DNA of 26,944 bases from CAZQKE01 sp964593865. Lineage in GTDB: Bacteria > Chloroflexota > Anaerolineae > JAAYZQ01. The translations under genes were made by a program, and so were the position numbers. Under the pieces are notes generated by a model that was not told where the DNA came from, searched no databases, and saw nothing but the letters and a program-made list of their open reading frames with translations. Below, in pieces: positions 8,108 to 15,293 of this stretch. Numbering within the stretch: the first letter of the stretch is position 1; every line of letters starts with the position of its first letter. The stretch covers positions 1-26,944 of the forward strand of contig CAZQKE010000087.1 of the NCBI GenBank assembly GCA_964593865.1. The letters are read 5' to 3'.

Positions 8108-9625
8108 CTACTTCTCCTCTTCCCCTCTCGGCGGCGACGCCACAGGCAGCCGCACGGTGATGCGGCATCCTTTCCCCGGTTCCGAATCCAGGGTAAAGGT
8201 CGCGCCTATCTCCGCCGCGCGTTCCCGCATGGTCTGCAACCCAAAGCCGGAAAAGCCGTTCGGAGCGGCCTGCTCCGGGGCAAAACCCTTGCCATCGTCG
8301 CCTATGGTTAGCTCCAGCATACCGTCGGTCACGTGCAAATGCACCCAGGCGCGATTGGCCGAGGCGTGTTTGCGGACGTTGTTGAGGGCTTCCTGGATGA
8401 TGCGGAAAAGGTGCATCTCCACCCAGTCGTCCAGGCCCAATGCTTCTATCTCCGGGCCGATGTCCAGCTCAATCGGCATCTCGGCCAGGCGGCTGAATTG
8501 GTCGGTGAACAGGGCCAACCGCTTTTCCAATTTGTCCGGGCAAGGACTGGCGGTCCGCAGGTTGAGGATCGCTTCCCGGACGTCGGTAAATAGCTCACGG
8601 GCAGCTTCTTCAAGCTGATATAGATGCTGGTCGGCGCCGTCCAGCTCGCGCTTTTTGAGCATCAGGCGGGCGGCCATGGCTTTGGTGTTGACAAACCCCA
8701 ACAACTGGCCCAGCCCATCGTGCAATTCGCGGGCAATGCGCTCCCGCTCCTCGGCGATTGCTTGCTCGCGGACCGCCTGTCGTTCCTGTTGCTCCCGCTC
8801 GCGCCGCTCCAATTCGGATGCCAAAAGGTTGAATATCTGGGCAACCTTGTCCAGATCGTCCACCGGACTCCAGGGGACCGATACGCGCACGCTAAAGTCA
8901 CCGGCGGCCAATCGGGCCAAAGGTTCACGAAAGACCAATCGTCTACGCGCCACCAGCAGATGGATCGTCAATACGGCCAGCGTCAGCGCCAGGGTGATGC
9001 CCACGGTCATCAATATCTCGCGCCCCATTTCCCGTTGGAGCCGATGCTGAATGTTCGTGAATGAGACATCGGCCAACAGGACGCCCAGGTGGGGTGCGCT
9101 CGTCGCATGGCAGCTTTGGCAGGCCGGTTCATTGTCGATGGGAGTCGCAATGCGCAAGATGTCGGGCGAAACGGCAAGATGGGTCGTATGGGGTCGCGAT
9201 TCGGGCGGAAAACGGTGGCATTCCTGACAGCCTGCCTCTTCTATCCGATGTTGTGTCCCTACCCGGTTTTGATCGCTGTGCATCTTGACCTGGCCGCTTA
9301 GGTCCACAAGTTGGATCTGCAGGATGTTTTCCATCTGGCCGACGTCGGCCAGGATCTCGGCGATCATCTCTCGGTCGTCGAGGAGCATGGCATGGTACAG
9401 GCTCCCACGCATCACCTCGCCCAGCTGCATGGCCATCAGGCGGACCTGCTCATCCAGCAGCTGGCGTGCGCGCCAATAGTGCAGCAGTGAAAGCCCGACC
9501 ATGATCACCAGGATCGGAATCAGCACCCCTCCGGCGAAGCGGAACCACAGCCTGCGCCGGAAAAGGGAGATGAGAGAGTTCGGAGCGTGGGTTATCTCGG
9601 CGAGAAGGTGTTTCCCGTTGTTCAT
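8108..9625 (-). CDS. NarX-type sensor histidine kinase with two c-type haem motifs in its extracytoplasmic domain
   Basis: 505 residues. TM1 lies at about 31-50 and TM2 at about 203-225. The loop between them contains CQECH (133-137) and CQSCH (169-173), each a CxxCH signature for covalent haem c. A HAMP-like linker (about 227-280) leads to a HisKA_3 domain with the phospho-acceptor His302 in IARELHDGLGQ. The HATPase follows, with Asn415 in EALNNVRKH, DDGKGF and GFGLQTMRER. The two-haem sensor suggests that it reads redox state or a small ligand such as O2 or NO (inference). Its ATG overlaps the stop of the PAS gene by 4 bp (ATGA), and its stop is 2 bp before the response regulator, so the three genes form one coupled operon. 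Function of the haems depends on a cytochrome c maturation system elsewhere in the genome. Confidence 0.93.
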   Translation of the reverse strand: MNNGKHLLAEITHAPNSLISLFRRRLWFRFAGGVLIPILVIMVGLSLLHYWRARQLLDEQVRLMAMQLGEVMRGSLYHAMLLDDREMIAEILADVGQMENILQIQLVDLSGQVKMHSDQNRVGTQHRIEEAGCQECHRFPPESRPHTTHLAVSPDILRIATPIDNEPACQSCHATSAPHLGVLLADVSFTNIQHRLQREMGREILMTVGITLALTLAVLTIHLLVARRRLVFREPLARLAAGDFSVRVSVPWSPVDDLDKVAQIFNLLASELERREREQQERQAVREQAIAEERERIARELHDGLGQLLGFVNTKAMAARLMLKKRELDGADQHLYQLEEAARELFTDVREAILNLRTASPCPDKLEKRLALFTDQFSRLAEMPIELDIGPEIEALGLDDWVEMHLFRIIQEALNNVRKHASANRAWVHLHVTDGMLELTIGDDGKGFAPEQAAPNGFSGFGLQTMRERAAEIGATFTLDSEPGKGCRITVRLPVASPPRGEEEK

Positions 9626-10536
9626 GCGCTTTGACTATCCGCCGGTAGCTTGGCAAAGAAATCCTGAATGGACCTCATCACGCGGTAGCTGAATTGCTCC
9701 AACTCCTCGTGGGAATGGGCCAGCACCCGCATCTTTTCGGCCCAAGCTTCTTCGGCCCACATGCGCTCCGTGACATCGCGCATACACTCTATCATGCCGT
9801 CAAAGGAACCATCGGGAGCGTACAAGGGAGTAGCGATGATCTCAACGAAATAGCGGGTTCCATCCGGCAGGCAATGTTCGTGCACCACCGTCACCTGTTG
9901 ACCGGACCGACGCACCTGTTCTAGCGGACAGGGTTGTCCCGCGGCCGAGCAGGGAGTCTGATGGCCGGACGCTTGGTAGCAGAACTGAGGGACGGTCAAC
10001 TCGTTCTTCAAAGTGAGCCGACGGGCGGCGCGATTCATCAGTTTGATGCGGTAATCCTGGCCGACGACGATGAGCGGCTCTCCCATGCCGTCCAGAATGG
10101 CCTGCTGGAAGCTATGCGCTGCTTCCAAAGCCTCACTGGCTTGCTGCCGTTCGGTGATGTCCAAAATCGTCTCCAGGTACACCTCGCGGCCGTCCACCCA
10201 ATTGATGATTCGGCGGCGAACCTCATACCAGCGTTGGTTGGTCGGATCCCGGAACTTTTGGGGCGGTGCATCGTCCGGGGGATGCTTTGCTGCCGTATCG
10301 GGGGATGAACGTTGTCCTCCATCCCCCCGGTTCTGCCAGAAGTGACCATAAGGCCGGCCCGTCATGTCGCCCCAAACCTGGCGAAATCGTTTGTTGACGA
10401 ACAGGATCGTCTCATGGTCTGCGTCCGCAACCATGATGGCTACGTCTAGGTTGTCCAAAATGGTGCTTTGTTGTTCGCAGGGAGTTTGCTGCCACCCGGC
10501 AGGATCGTTTCGTCTGAAGAGACGGCTGAGCTTCAT
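9622..10536 (-). CDS. Soluble two-PAS-domain signalling protein with a cysteine motif
   Basis: 304 residues, no membrane segment and no kinase or output domain. PAS1 (about 22-130) ends with the typical ILDITERQQ and PAS2 (about 145-258) ends with MRDVTERMW. PAS2 carries FCYQASGHQTPC followed by PCPLEQV, with Cys186, Cys196 and Cys203. This pattern recurs in PAS sensors of anaerobes and may bind metal or act as a redox switch; that reading is inference. A helical tail follows. It is the first gene of the operon and is translationally coupled to the dihaem kinase, so it probably modulates or feeds that kinase. A very strong Shine-Dalgarno (GGAGGAGGGG) precedes the ATG at 10536. Confidence 0.88.
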   Translation of the reverse strand: MKLSRLFRRNDPAGWQQTPCEQQSTILDNLDVAIMVADADHETILFVNKRFRQVWGDMTGRPYGHFWQNRGDGGQRSSPDTAAKHPPDDAPPQKFRDPTNQRWYEVRRRIINWVDGREVYLETILDITERQQASEALEAAHSFQQAILDGMGEPLIVVGQDYRIKLMNRAARRLTLKNELTVPQFCYQASGHQTPCSAAGQPCPLEQVRRSGQQVTVVHEHCLPDGTRYFVEIIATPLYAPDGSFDGMIECMRDVTERMWAEEAWAEKMRVLAHSHEELEQFSYRVMRSIQDFFAKLPADSQSA

Positions 10537-10607
10537 GCTACCCCTCCTCCCACCCTGACGGCCATGGGAACGTCGTTTCCGGCAGAACCCGATACGTGCT
10601 CAAGACG

Positions 10608-10635
10608 ATTATACCGGAACAGCGCCGAAAAGCAA
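10608..10635 (-). promoter_or_regulatory. Probable promoter for the PAS/kinase/regulator operon
   Basis: A perfect TATAAT lies at 10608-10613 on the reverse strand, with a weak TTGCTT at 10630-10635 and a spacer of 16. It leaves a leader of about 70 bp before the ATG at 10536. The -10 is convincing, the -35 is not. A regulated promoter helped by an activator would fit. Confidence 0.55.
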
Positions 10636-10728
10636 AATGGGATGGGTGCAATTTATGGTCCGTCCGCCGTTCGGACCGGGATTCCCACGGCTCCGGCAAA
10701 GGGCCTCCCGTTCCTGCCGTTCCCGCAT

Positions 10729-10757
10729 TTGGCCCCCACTTTCCGGCGTGGTATAAT
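10729..10757 (+). promoter_or_regulatory. Promoter for the dehydratase/flavoprotein operon
   Basis: TTGGCC (10729-10734), a 17-bp spacer and a perfect TATAAT (10752-10757) lie 34 bp before the ATG at 10792. The promoter is divergent from that of the sensor operon: the two -10 boxes are about 140 bp apart in a 255-bp intergenic region. I see no clear dyad operator between them. Confidence 0.7.
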
Positions 10758-10791
10758 GCCCCGGAACCGGATCGGCACAAGGCTGATAAAG

Positions 10792-12000
10792 ATGCCGCGA
10801 TTGTACCGCAAACTCGCCACAAGCAAAGACCTGCGCCGCCTGATGACCCGCTATTATGCCACACGCAAAGTTGTGGGCAAGGTGCGGCCCCTGGCCTGGG
10901 TGACGAGCGGCGCGCCGGTGGAGATCCTGATCGGTATGGGCATCGCCACCGTGTACCCCGAAAATTACGGCGCATTGGTCGGCGCCCGGCGGGCCGCCGT
11001 GCCCCTGGCCCAGGTCGCCGAGGCCCAGGGCTACAGTCCCGACCTCTGTTCCTACGCCCGCTGTCACATCGGCTCCGTCTTGGCCCCCAAAAACGCGCCC
11101 CAGGGTGGCTTGCCCAAACCGGACCTGCTGATAGCCAGCAACAATATCTGCGGTACGGTTATCAAATGGTATCAGGCGTTGGCCCGGCAGCTTCGCGTTC
11201 CCCTCTTTTTGCTTGACGCGCCCTACCAGCACGATGCCGTTTTGCCCGACCACGCCGTGCAATACGTGGCCGCCCAGTTGGAGGAGATGATCGCTTGGGT
11301 GACGCGGCACACGGGCCGTAAGCTGGATGAGAAGAAATTTCGGCGGGCAGTGGCCCTCTCCAACGAGGCGGTGAGCCTTTGGCGCGAGATCCGGGAGCTA
11401 TGCCGGGCCAGACCTTCTCCCCTCAACGCCCCCGACCTGTTCCTGACAATGGCCCCCATCGTCGTCCTGCGCGGCAGCAAGGACGCGGTGCATTTTTACC
11501 GCAAACTCAAGGCGGAGGTGGAGGAGCGGGTAGCCAAAGGCGAAGGCGCCATCTTGGAGGAACGCTACCGGCTCCTGTGGGATAATATCGCCATCTGGTA
11601 TCGTCTCTTCCGCCTTTTTCGCCTCTTCACCGAAGCCGGTGCTTGCTTTGTAGTGGATACTTATACCCATGCCTGGTCCCTCGGCGTGGACGACAACGAC
11701 CCGATCCTGGGCCTGGCCCGGACCTATGCCACCGTGTACATCAACCGGAGCTTGCAGACCCGCGTCGAAGAGATGGTAGACCTGGTGGAACGGTTCGGGG
11801 TGGACGGCTTGGTATTCCATTCCAACCGCTCCTGCAAACCCTACTCCCTGGGCCAATACGACCTGCTGGAGAAGGTAAGCGACCGCACCGGCGTACCGGG
11901 CCTCATCCTGGAAGCCGATATGTGCGATACCCGGCTCTATGCCGAAGAACCGATCAAGAACCGCATCCAGGCATTTCTTGATCTGTTGGAGGCCCGTTGA
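10792..12000 (+). CDS. 2-hydroxyacyl-CoA dehydratase / benzoyl-CoA reductase family subunit (first)
   Basis: 402-residue protein of the HgdAB/FldBC/BcrBC family. These proteins bind [4Fe-4S] clusters and perform low-potential electron chemistry on CoA thioesters when energised by an ATP-dependent activator. Candidate cluster cysteines are Cys86 and Cys91 (LCSYARCHIG), Cys120 (SNNICGT) and the late SNRSCKPYS. The family pattern of an early G-M-x-x-x-YPENYG segment is present (GMGIATVYPENYG). Start: an ATG at 10756 overlaps the -10 box, so the ATG at 10792 is used; its Shine-Dalgarno (AAGG) is weak. It overlaps the next gene by 4 bp. No activator ATPase (HgdC-like) is in the window, so the substrate and even the reaction remain open. 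Confidence 0.88.
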   Translation: MPRLYRKLATSKDLRRLMTRYYATRKVVGKVRPLAWVTSGAPVEILIGMGIATVYPENYGALVGARRAAVPLAQVAEAQGYSPDLCSYARCHIGSVLAPKNAPQGGLPKPDLLIASNNICGTVIKWYQALARQLRVPLFLLDAPYQHDAVLPDHAVQYVAAQLEEMIAWVTRHTGRKLDEKKFRRAVALSNEAVSLWREIRELCRARPSPLNAPDLFLTMAPIVVLRGSKDAVHFYRKLKAEVEERVAKGEGAILEERYRLLWDNIAIWYRLFRLFRLFTEAGACFVVDTYTHAWSLGVDDNDPILGLARTYATVYINRSLQTRVEEMVDLVERFGVDGLVFHSNRSCKPYSLGQYDLLEKVSDRTGVPGLILEADMCDTRLYAEEPIKNRIQAFLDLLEAR

Positions 12001-12905
12001 ACAGATCTGAAGCAGAAGCATTTGTGGAGGAGATGGTGAACATTCTAGGGATCGTCGGTTCGGCGCGACGGTGGGGCAATTCGGAGATCTTGGTCCGGCA
12101 GGCGTTGCGCGGGGCCGCCGCCGAGGGAGCGAGGGGTCGGCTCTTGCGCCTGACCGACCTGCACCTGGAGCCGTGCACCGGCTGCCTGCGCTGTGCCATC
12201 GGCGGGCGGCCCTGCCCCCTGGACGACGACATGGCCTGGCTGATCGAAACCGTCCAGGCCGCCGACGGCCTGATCTTGGCCGCGCCCACCTACTTTCTCG
12301 GCCCGGCAGCCGTCGTCAAACTCGCCCTGGACCGGCTGCTCATGGTCGCCGGGCGGGTGGAGGAGACCCTGCCGCCGCCCCGCCCGGCCCTGACCATCGC
12401 CACCGCCGGGCTGGAAGGCTGGCGGGGCGTGACCTTGCCCTATTTCAACGCCCTGGTCGCCGCCCTGGGCTACCGCCCCATCGAGAGCCTGACCGCCGTC
12501 GCCCCCGGCCCCGGCGAAGTACTGCTGGATGAAACCTTGATGGACCGGGTATTTGCCGCCGGTCGCCGCCTGGGGCGGGGCGAGCTGGACCCCGCCCCGG
12601 CCCCGGTCAATGTTTGCCCGGTGTGCCGTTGTGAGGCCTTCTTTTTGGACGGCGAACGGGCGGTTTGCCCCATCTGCGCCCGACAGGCCACCGTGGAATG
12701 GGGGGAGGAGGGAGTCCGGCTGCGCTTCGATCCCGCCGAAGCCGACGACCACCGCTGGACGCCCGCCCGCCTGCGGGAGCACATGATCGGCTGGGTGCAG
12801 GCCACCGGTCCCCGCTTCCTGGCCCGCCGAGGGGAGATCAAGGAACGGCGGCGACCTTACCGTCGGATGGATGTAGAATGGATGCAACCGCCCTCTCCAC
12901 GCTGA
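11997..12905 (+). CDS. Iron-sulfur flavoprotein-like NAD(P)H/FMN reductase with C-terminal zinc ribbon
   Basis: 302 residues. A flavodoxin-like fold begins at VNILGIVGSARRWGNSE. The compact cysteine motif C-x2-C-x2-C-x6-C (Cys60, 63, 66, 73) followed by PLDDDM is that of iron-sulfur flavoproteins (Isf), which carry FMN and a [4Fe-4S] cluster and pass electrons. A tail adds CPVC and CPIC pairs (207/210 and 224/227), probably a zinc ribbon. Start: a TTG at 11997 overlaps the previous stop (TTGA) and has GGAGG 4 nt upstream; an ATG at 12033 is an alternative, but its Shine-Dalgarno abuts it. The position between two dehydratase-family subunits suggests that it is their electron donor (inference). 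The 3' end overlaps the next gene by 28 bp. Confidence 0.85.
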   Translation: MNRSEAEAFVEEMVNILGIVGSARRWGNSEILVRQALRGAAAEGARGRLLRLTDLHLEPCTGCLRCAIGGRPCPLDDDMAWLIETVQAADGLILAAPTYFLGPAAVVKLALDRLLMVAGRVEETLPPPRPALTIATAGLEGWRGVTLPYFNALVAALGYRPIESLTAVAPGPGEVLLDETLMDRVFAAGRRLGRGELDPAPAPVNVCPVCRCEAFFLDGERAVCPICARQATVEWGEEGVRLRFDPAEADDHRWTPARLREHMIGWVQATGPRFLARRGEIKERRRPYRRMDVEWMQPPSPR

Positions 12906-13975
12906 TCGCAGCCGCCCGTGCCTTCCTCCGCGACTGGCCGGAACGATACCCCGACCGGCAGGCGATGGGCATCCTCTGCCGCTACGTTCCTGCCGAGATG
13001 GTCCACGCTGCCGGGTTTACGCCGGTGCGGGTGCGGGGCAACAACGCGCCCCTGCGCCGCGTCGACGCCCACCTCCAATCCTTTACCTGTGCCCTGTGCC
13101 GCAGCAGCCTGGACCAATTCCTCTCCGGCGACCTTGCCTTCCTGCGCGGGACCGTTTTCGCCCACACCTGCGATGCCATGCAGGCCCTGGCCGACCTGTG
13201 GCGGATGCACGGCGGCGACCTGTTTGTGGAAACGGTCATGCTGCCCGCCCACCTGGACACGCCGCCGGCCCGGCCCTACCTCTTGGCCGAGTTGGGACGT
13301 TTCCGGGCGGCGTTGGCCGCCTTTGCCGGGCGGCCCCTGGATGATGCGACCTTGCAGGCCAGCATTGCCCTCTATGACGAGACACGGCGGCTGATCGCCG
13401 CCCTGCAAAGCAGGCGGGACCGCCTGAGCGCGGCCCAATTTTTCGCCATCCTCGACGCGGCCCAGGTCATGCCCCCGGAGGAATGCAACCCGCTGCTCCG
13501 CACCTTGCTGACCGACCTGCAAGAGGCCCCCGTCCGCGCCCGTGGCCCTCGCCTCTTTCTCGTCGGCGCGGTGCTGGATGAGCCGCGTTTGCCGGACCTC
13601 CTTGACGAAGTGGGGGTGCAGGTCGTCGGCGACGACCTATGCAGCGGCAGCCGCTTCTTCCGAGGTCGGGTCGGCGCGGAAGGCGACCCCATCGCCCGCC
13701 TGGCCGATTATGCCTTGCAACAGGCCCCCTGCCCGGCCAAGTATCGCCCCGATCACGACCCCGGCGCGGCCCTGGTGGATCAAGCCCGCCGCTCCGGGGC
13801 GGAGGGCGTGGTCTTTGTCGTTGAGAAATTCTGCGAACCCCACGCCTTTGACTACGCCCTGGCCCGCCCCACGTTGGAAGAAGCGGGATTGCCCTCCCTG
13901 CTGCTGGAAATGGAACAGATCCCCAGCCTGGAAGCCCTCCGCACCCGCCTCCAGGCTTTTGCCGAGATGCTGTGA
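12878..13975 (+). CDS. 2-hydroxyacyl-CoA dehydratase family subunit (second)
   Basis: 365 residues, shorter and divergent from the first subunit but of the same family. The N-terminal helix is followed by GILCRYVPAEMVHAAGFTPV, typical of HgdA/B-like proteins, then LQSFTCALCRSS (Cys71, Cys74), FAHTCDAMQ (Cys98), a central substrate/cluster region and the late VVEKFCEPHAFD. These cysteines are candidates for cluster binding. Start: the ATG at 12878 lies inside the end of the flavoprotein gene; a longer open frame back to 12665 is arginine/proline-rich shadow sequence and is rejected. The two subunits probably form a heterodimer. Which CoA ester or other substrate they reduce is not shown. Confidence 0.85.
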   Translation: MDATALSTLIAAARAFLRDWPERYPDRQAMGILCRYVPAEMVHAAGFTPVRVRGNNAPLRRVDAHLQSFTCALCRSSLDQFLSGDLAFLRGTVFAHTCDAMQALADLWRMHGGDLFVETVMLPAHLDTPPARPYLLAELGRFRAALAAFAGRPLDDATLQASIALYDETRRLIAALQSRRDRLSAAQFFAILDAAQVMPPEECNPLLRTLLTDLQEAPVRARGPRLFLVGAVLDEPRLPDLLDEVGVQVVGDDLCSGSRFFRGRVGAEGDPIARLADYALQQAPCPAKYRPDHDPGAALVDQARRSGAEGVVFVVEKFCEPHAFDYALARPTLEEAGLPSLLLEMEQIPSLEALRTRLQAFAEML

Positions 13976-14027
13976 GCAGGCCGAGTAGAATTTGATAGCA
14001 ACCTGGTAGCTTTTGACAGGCCGACTG

Positions 14028-14036
14028 TGCTATAGT
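14028..14036 (+). promoter_or_regulatory. Possible extended -10 promoter before HMG-CoA synthase
   Basis: TGCTATAGT contains an extended -10 (TGn followed by TATAGT, 14031-14036). A perfect TTGACA at 14013-14018 is only 12 bp upstream, too close for a standard -35. If used, transcription would begin near 14043 and leave a leader of about 165 nt. Confidence 0.4.
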
Positions 14037-14039
14037 GAA

Positions 14040-14207
14040 TGCGCCCCGAAAGGAGCAAAGGGCCGGATCAAGCCCCTTATTTGCCATGATCAACGCCACC
14101 CCGGACCCACCGTGGCCGGGGATGAAAACCCGTCCACGGAACGCGCCGCGAGAAAAGCCTCGTGCGACCTCGCTCCGTCCGCGGACGGCCCGGAGACCGA
14201 GAAACAA
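14040..14207 (+). promoter_or_regulatory. Structured leader upstream of HMG-CoA synthase
   Basis: The sequence has several potential hairpins: GCAAAGGG with CCC/UUUGC near 14060-14090, CCCCGG (14099-14104) with CCGGGG (14116-14121), CCGTGG (14110-14115) with CCACGG (14134-14139), and a perfect 14-bp palindrome at 14175-14188. The second and third pairs share bases, so they are mutually exclusive. I do not recognise a known riboswitch. No protein-like frame is visible, and the Shine-Dalgarno before ATG 14208 is poor. Confidence 0.35.
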
Positions 14208-15275
14208 ATGACAGGAACGGACACGCTCTTGCAGCCAGACCGCGCAGTAGGCATTGTGGGCTATGGGGCCTACGTGCCCCGTTACCGCCTGCCCGGCAGC
14301 GAAGTGGACCGGATATGGACGGAGGGGCGGAGCGGCTCCCCCATTCGGGAAAAGGCCGTCCCCGGTCCCGATGAGGACACGGCCACCATCTCCATTGAAG
14401 CGGCCCGCAACGCCCTGGCCCGCGCCGATGTGAACCCGGCGGCCATCCGTGCCGTGTGGGTGGGCAGCGAATCGCACCCTTACGCCGTCAAGCCGACCGC
14501 CACCATCGTGGCCGAAGCCATCGGCGCGACTCCGGCCACCCAGGCCGCCGACTGGGAATTTGCCTGCAAGGCGGGGACGGAGGCGATGTTGGCGGCCATT
14601 GCCCTGGTCGGCGCAGGTATGGCCGAATACGCCCTGGCCGTCGGCGCGGATACGGCCCAGGGCCGCCCCGGCGACGCCCTGGAATACACCGCCGGCGCGG
14701 GCGGTGCGGCTTATCTCATCGGCCCGGCGGAGGAAAGCTTGGCCGTTATTGAGGGAGCCTATTCCTACGTCAGCGATACGCCCGACTTTTTCCGGCGGCC
14801 CTACCAGCACTACCCCCAGCACGGCAGCCGCTTTACCGGCGATCCGGCCTATTTCAAGCATGTGCTGGCCGCCGCCCGCCGTCTGTTGGATCTGCTGGAT
14901 GCCCGACCGGAGGACTATGCCGCCGCCGTCTTTCACCAACCCAACCCCAAGTTTCCGGAACGGGCCGCCCGCGCCTTGGGCTTCCGGCCTGAACAGACAC
15001 GCACCGGCCTACTCTGCCCTTATGTGGGCAACACCTACGCCGGGTCCTCCTTGCTGGGCCTGACGGCGGTGCTGGACGAAGCCCGGCCCGGCGACCGACT
15101 GCTGCTGGTCTCCTTTGGCTCCGGGGCGGGCAGCGACGCCTTTTCCCTGCGGGTGACGGACCGGATCGTGGAACGGCGGGACCGCGCTCCACGCACGGGA
15201 GCCTACATCGCACGGCGCAAGGAGATTGACTACGGAACCTACGTGCGGTATCGGAAAAAACTCCAGATGCGCTGA
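14208..15275 (+). CDS. Archaeal-type hydroxymethylglutaryl-CoA synthase
   Basis: Condenses acetyl-CoA with acetoacetyl-CoA to HMG-CoA, the second step of the mevalonate route. 355 residues, the length of archaeal enzymes. Visible features are GIVGYGAYVPRYRLP near the start, catalytic Cys120 in WEFACKAGTEA, the FHQPNPKFP histidine and the C-terminal VSFGSGAGSDAFSL. The end, KEIDYGTYVRYRKKLQMR, is a familiar tail of archaeal HMG-CoA synthases. Start: ATG 14208 gives the expected N-terminus, while the open frame back to 14013 is not protein-like. It is followed 18 bp later by the thiolase gene. Its presence with thiolase and DUF35 partners suggests a channelling complex like that described from methanogenic archaea. 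Confidence 0.93.
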   Translation: MTGTDTLLQPDRAVGIVGYGAYVPRYRLPGSEVDRIWTEGRSGSPIREKAVPGPDEDTATISIEAARNALARADVNPAAIRAVWVGSESHPYAVKPTATIVAEAIGATPATQAADWEFACKAGTEAMLAAIALVGAGMAEYALAVGADTAQGRPGDALEYTAGAGGAAYLIGPAEESLAVIEGAYSYVSDTPDFFRRPYQHYPQHGSRFTGDPAYFKHVLAAARRLLDLLDARPEDYAAAVFHQPNPKFPERAARALGFRPEQTRTGLLCPYVGNTYAGSSLLGLTAVLDEARPGDRLLLVSFGSGAGSDAFSLRVTDRIVERRDRAPRTGAYIARRKEIDYGTYVRYRKKLQMR

Positions 15276-15293
15276 CGGGGGAGCAAAAGCGAC

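Noticed and set aside
14013..14036. TTGACA...TATAGT as a standard sigma-70 promoter
   Set aside because: The spacer is only 12 bp. An extended -10 is the more plausible reading.
13467..14939. 490-residue reverse open frame across the dehydratase subunit, leader and HMG-CoA synthase
   Set aside because: It crosses two real genes on the other strand and an intergenic leader; composition is low-complexity and no family signal is present.
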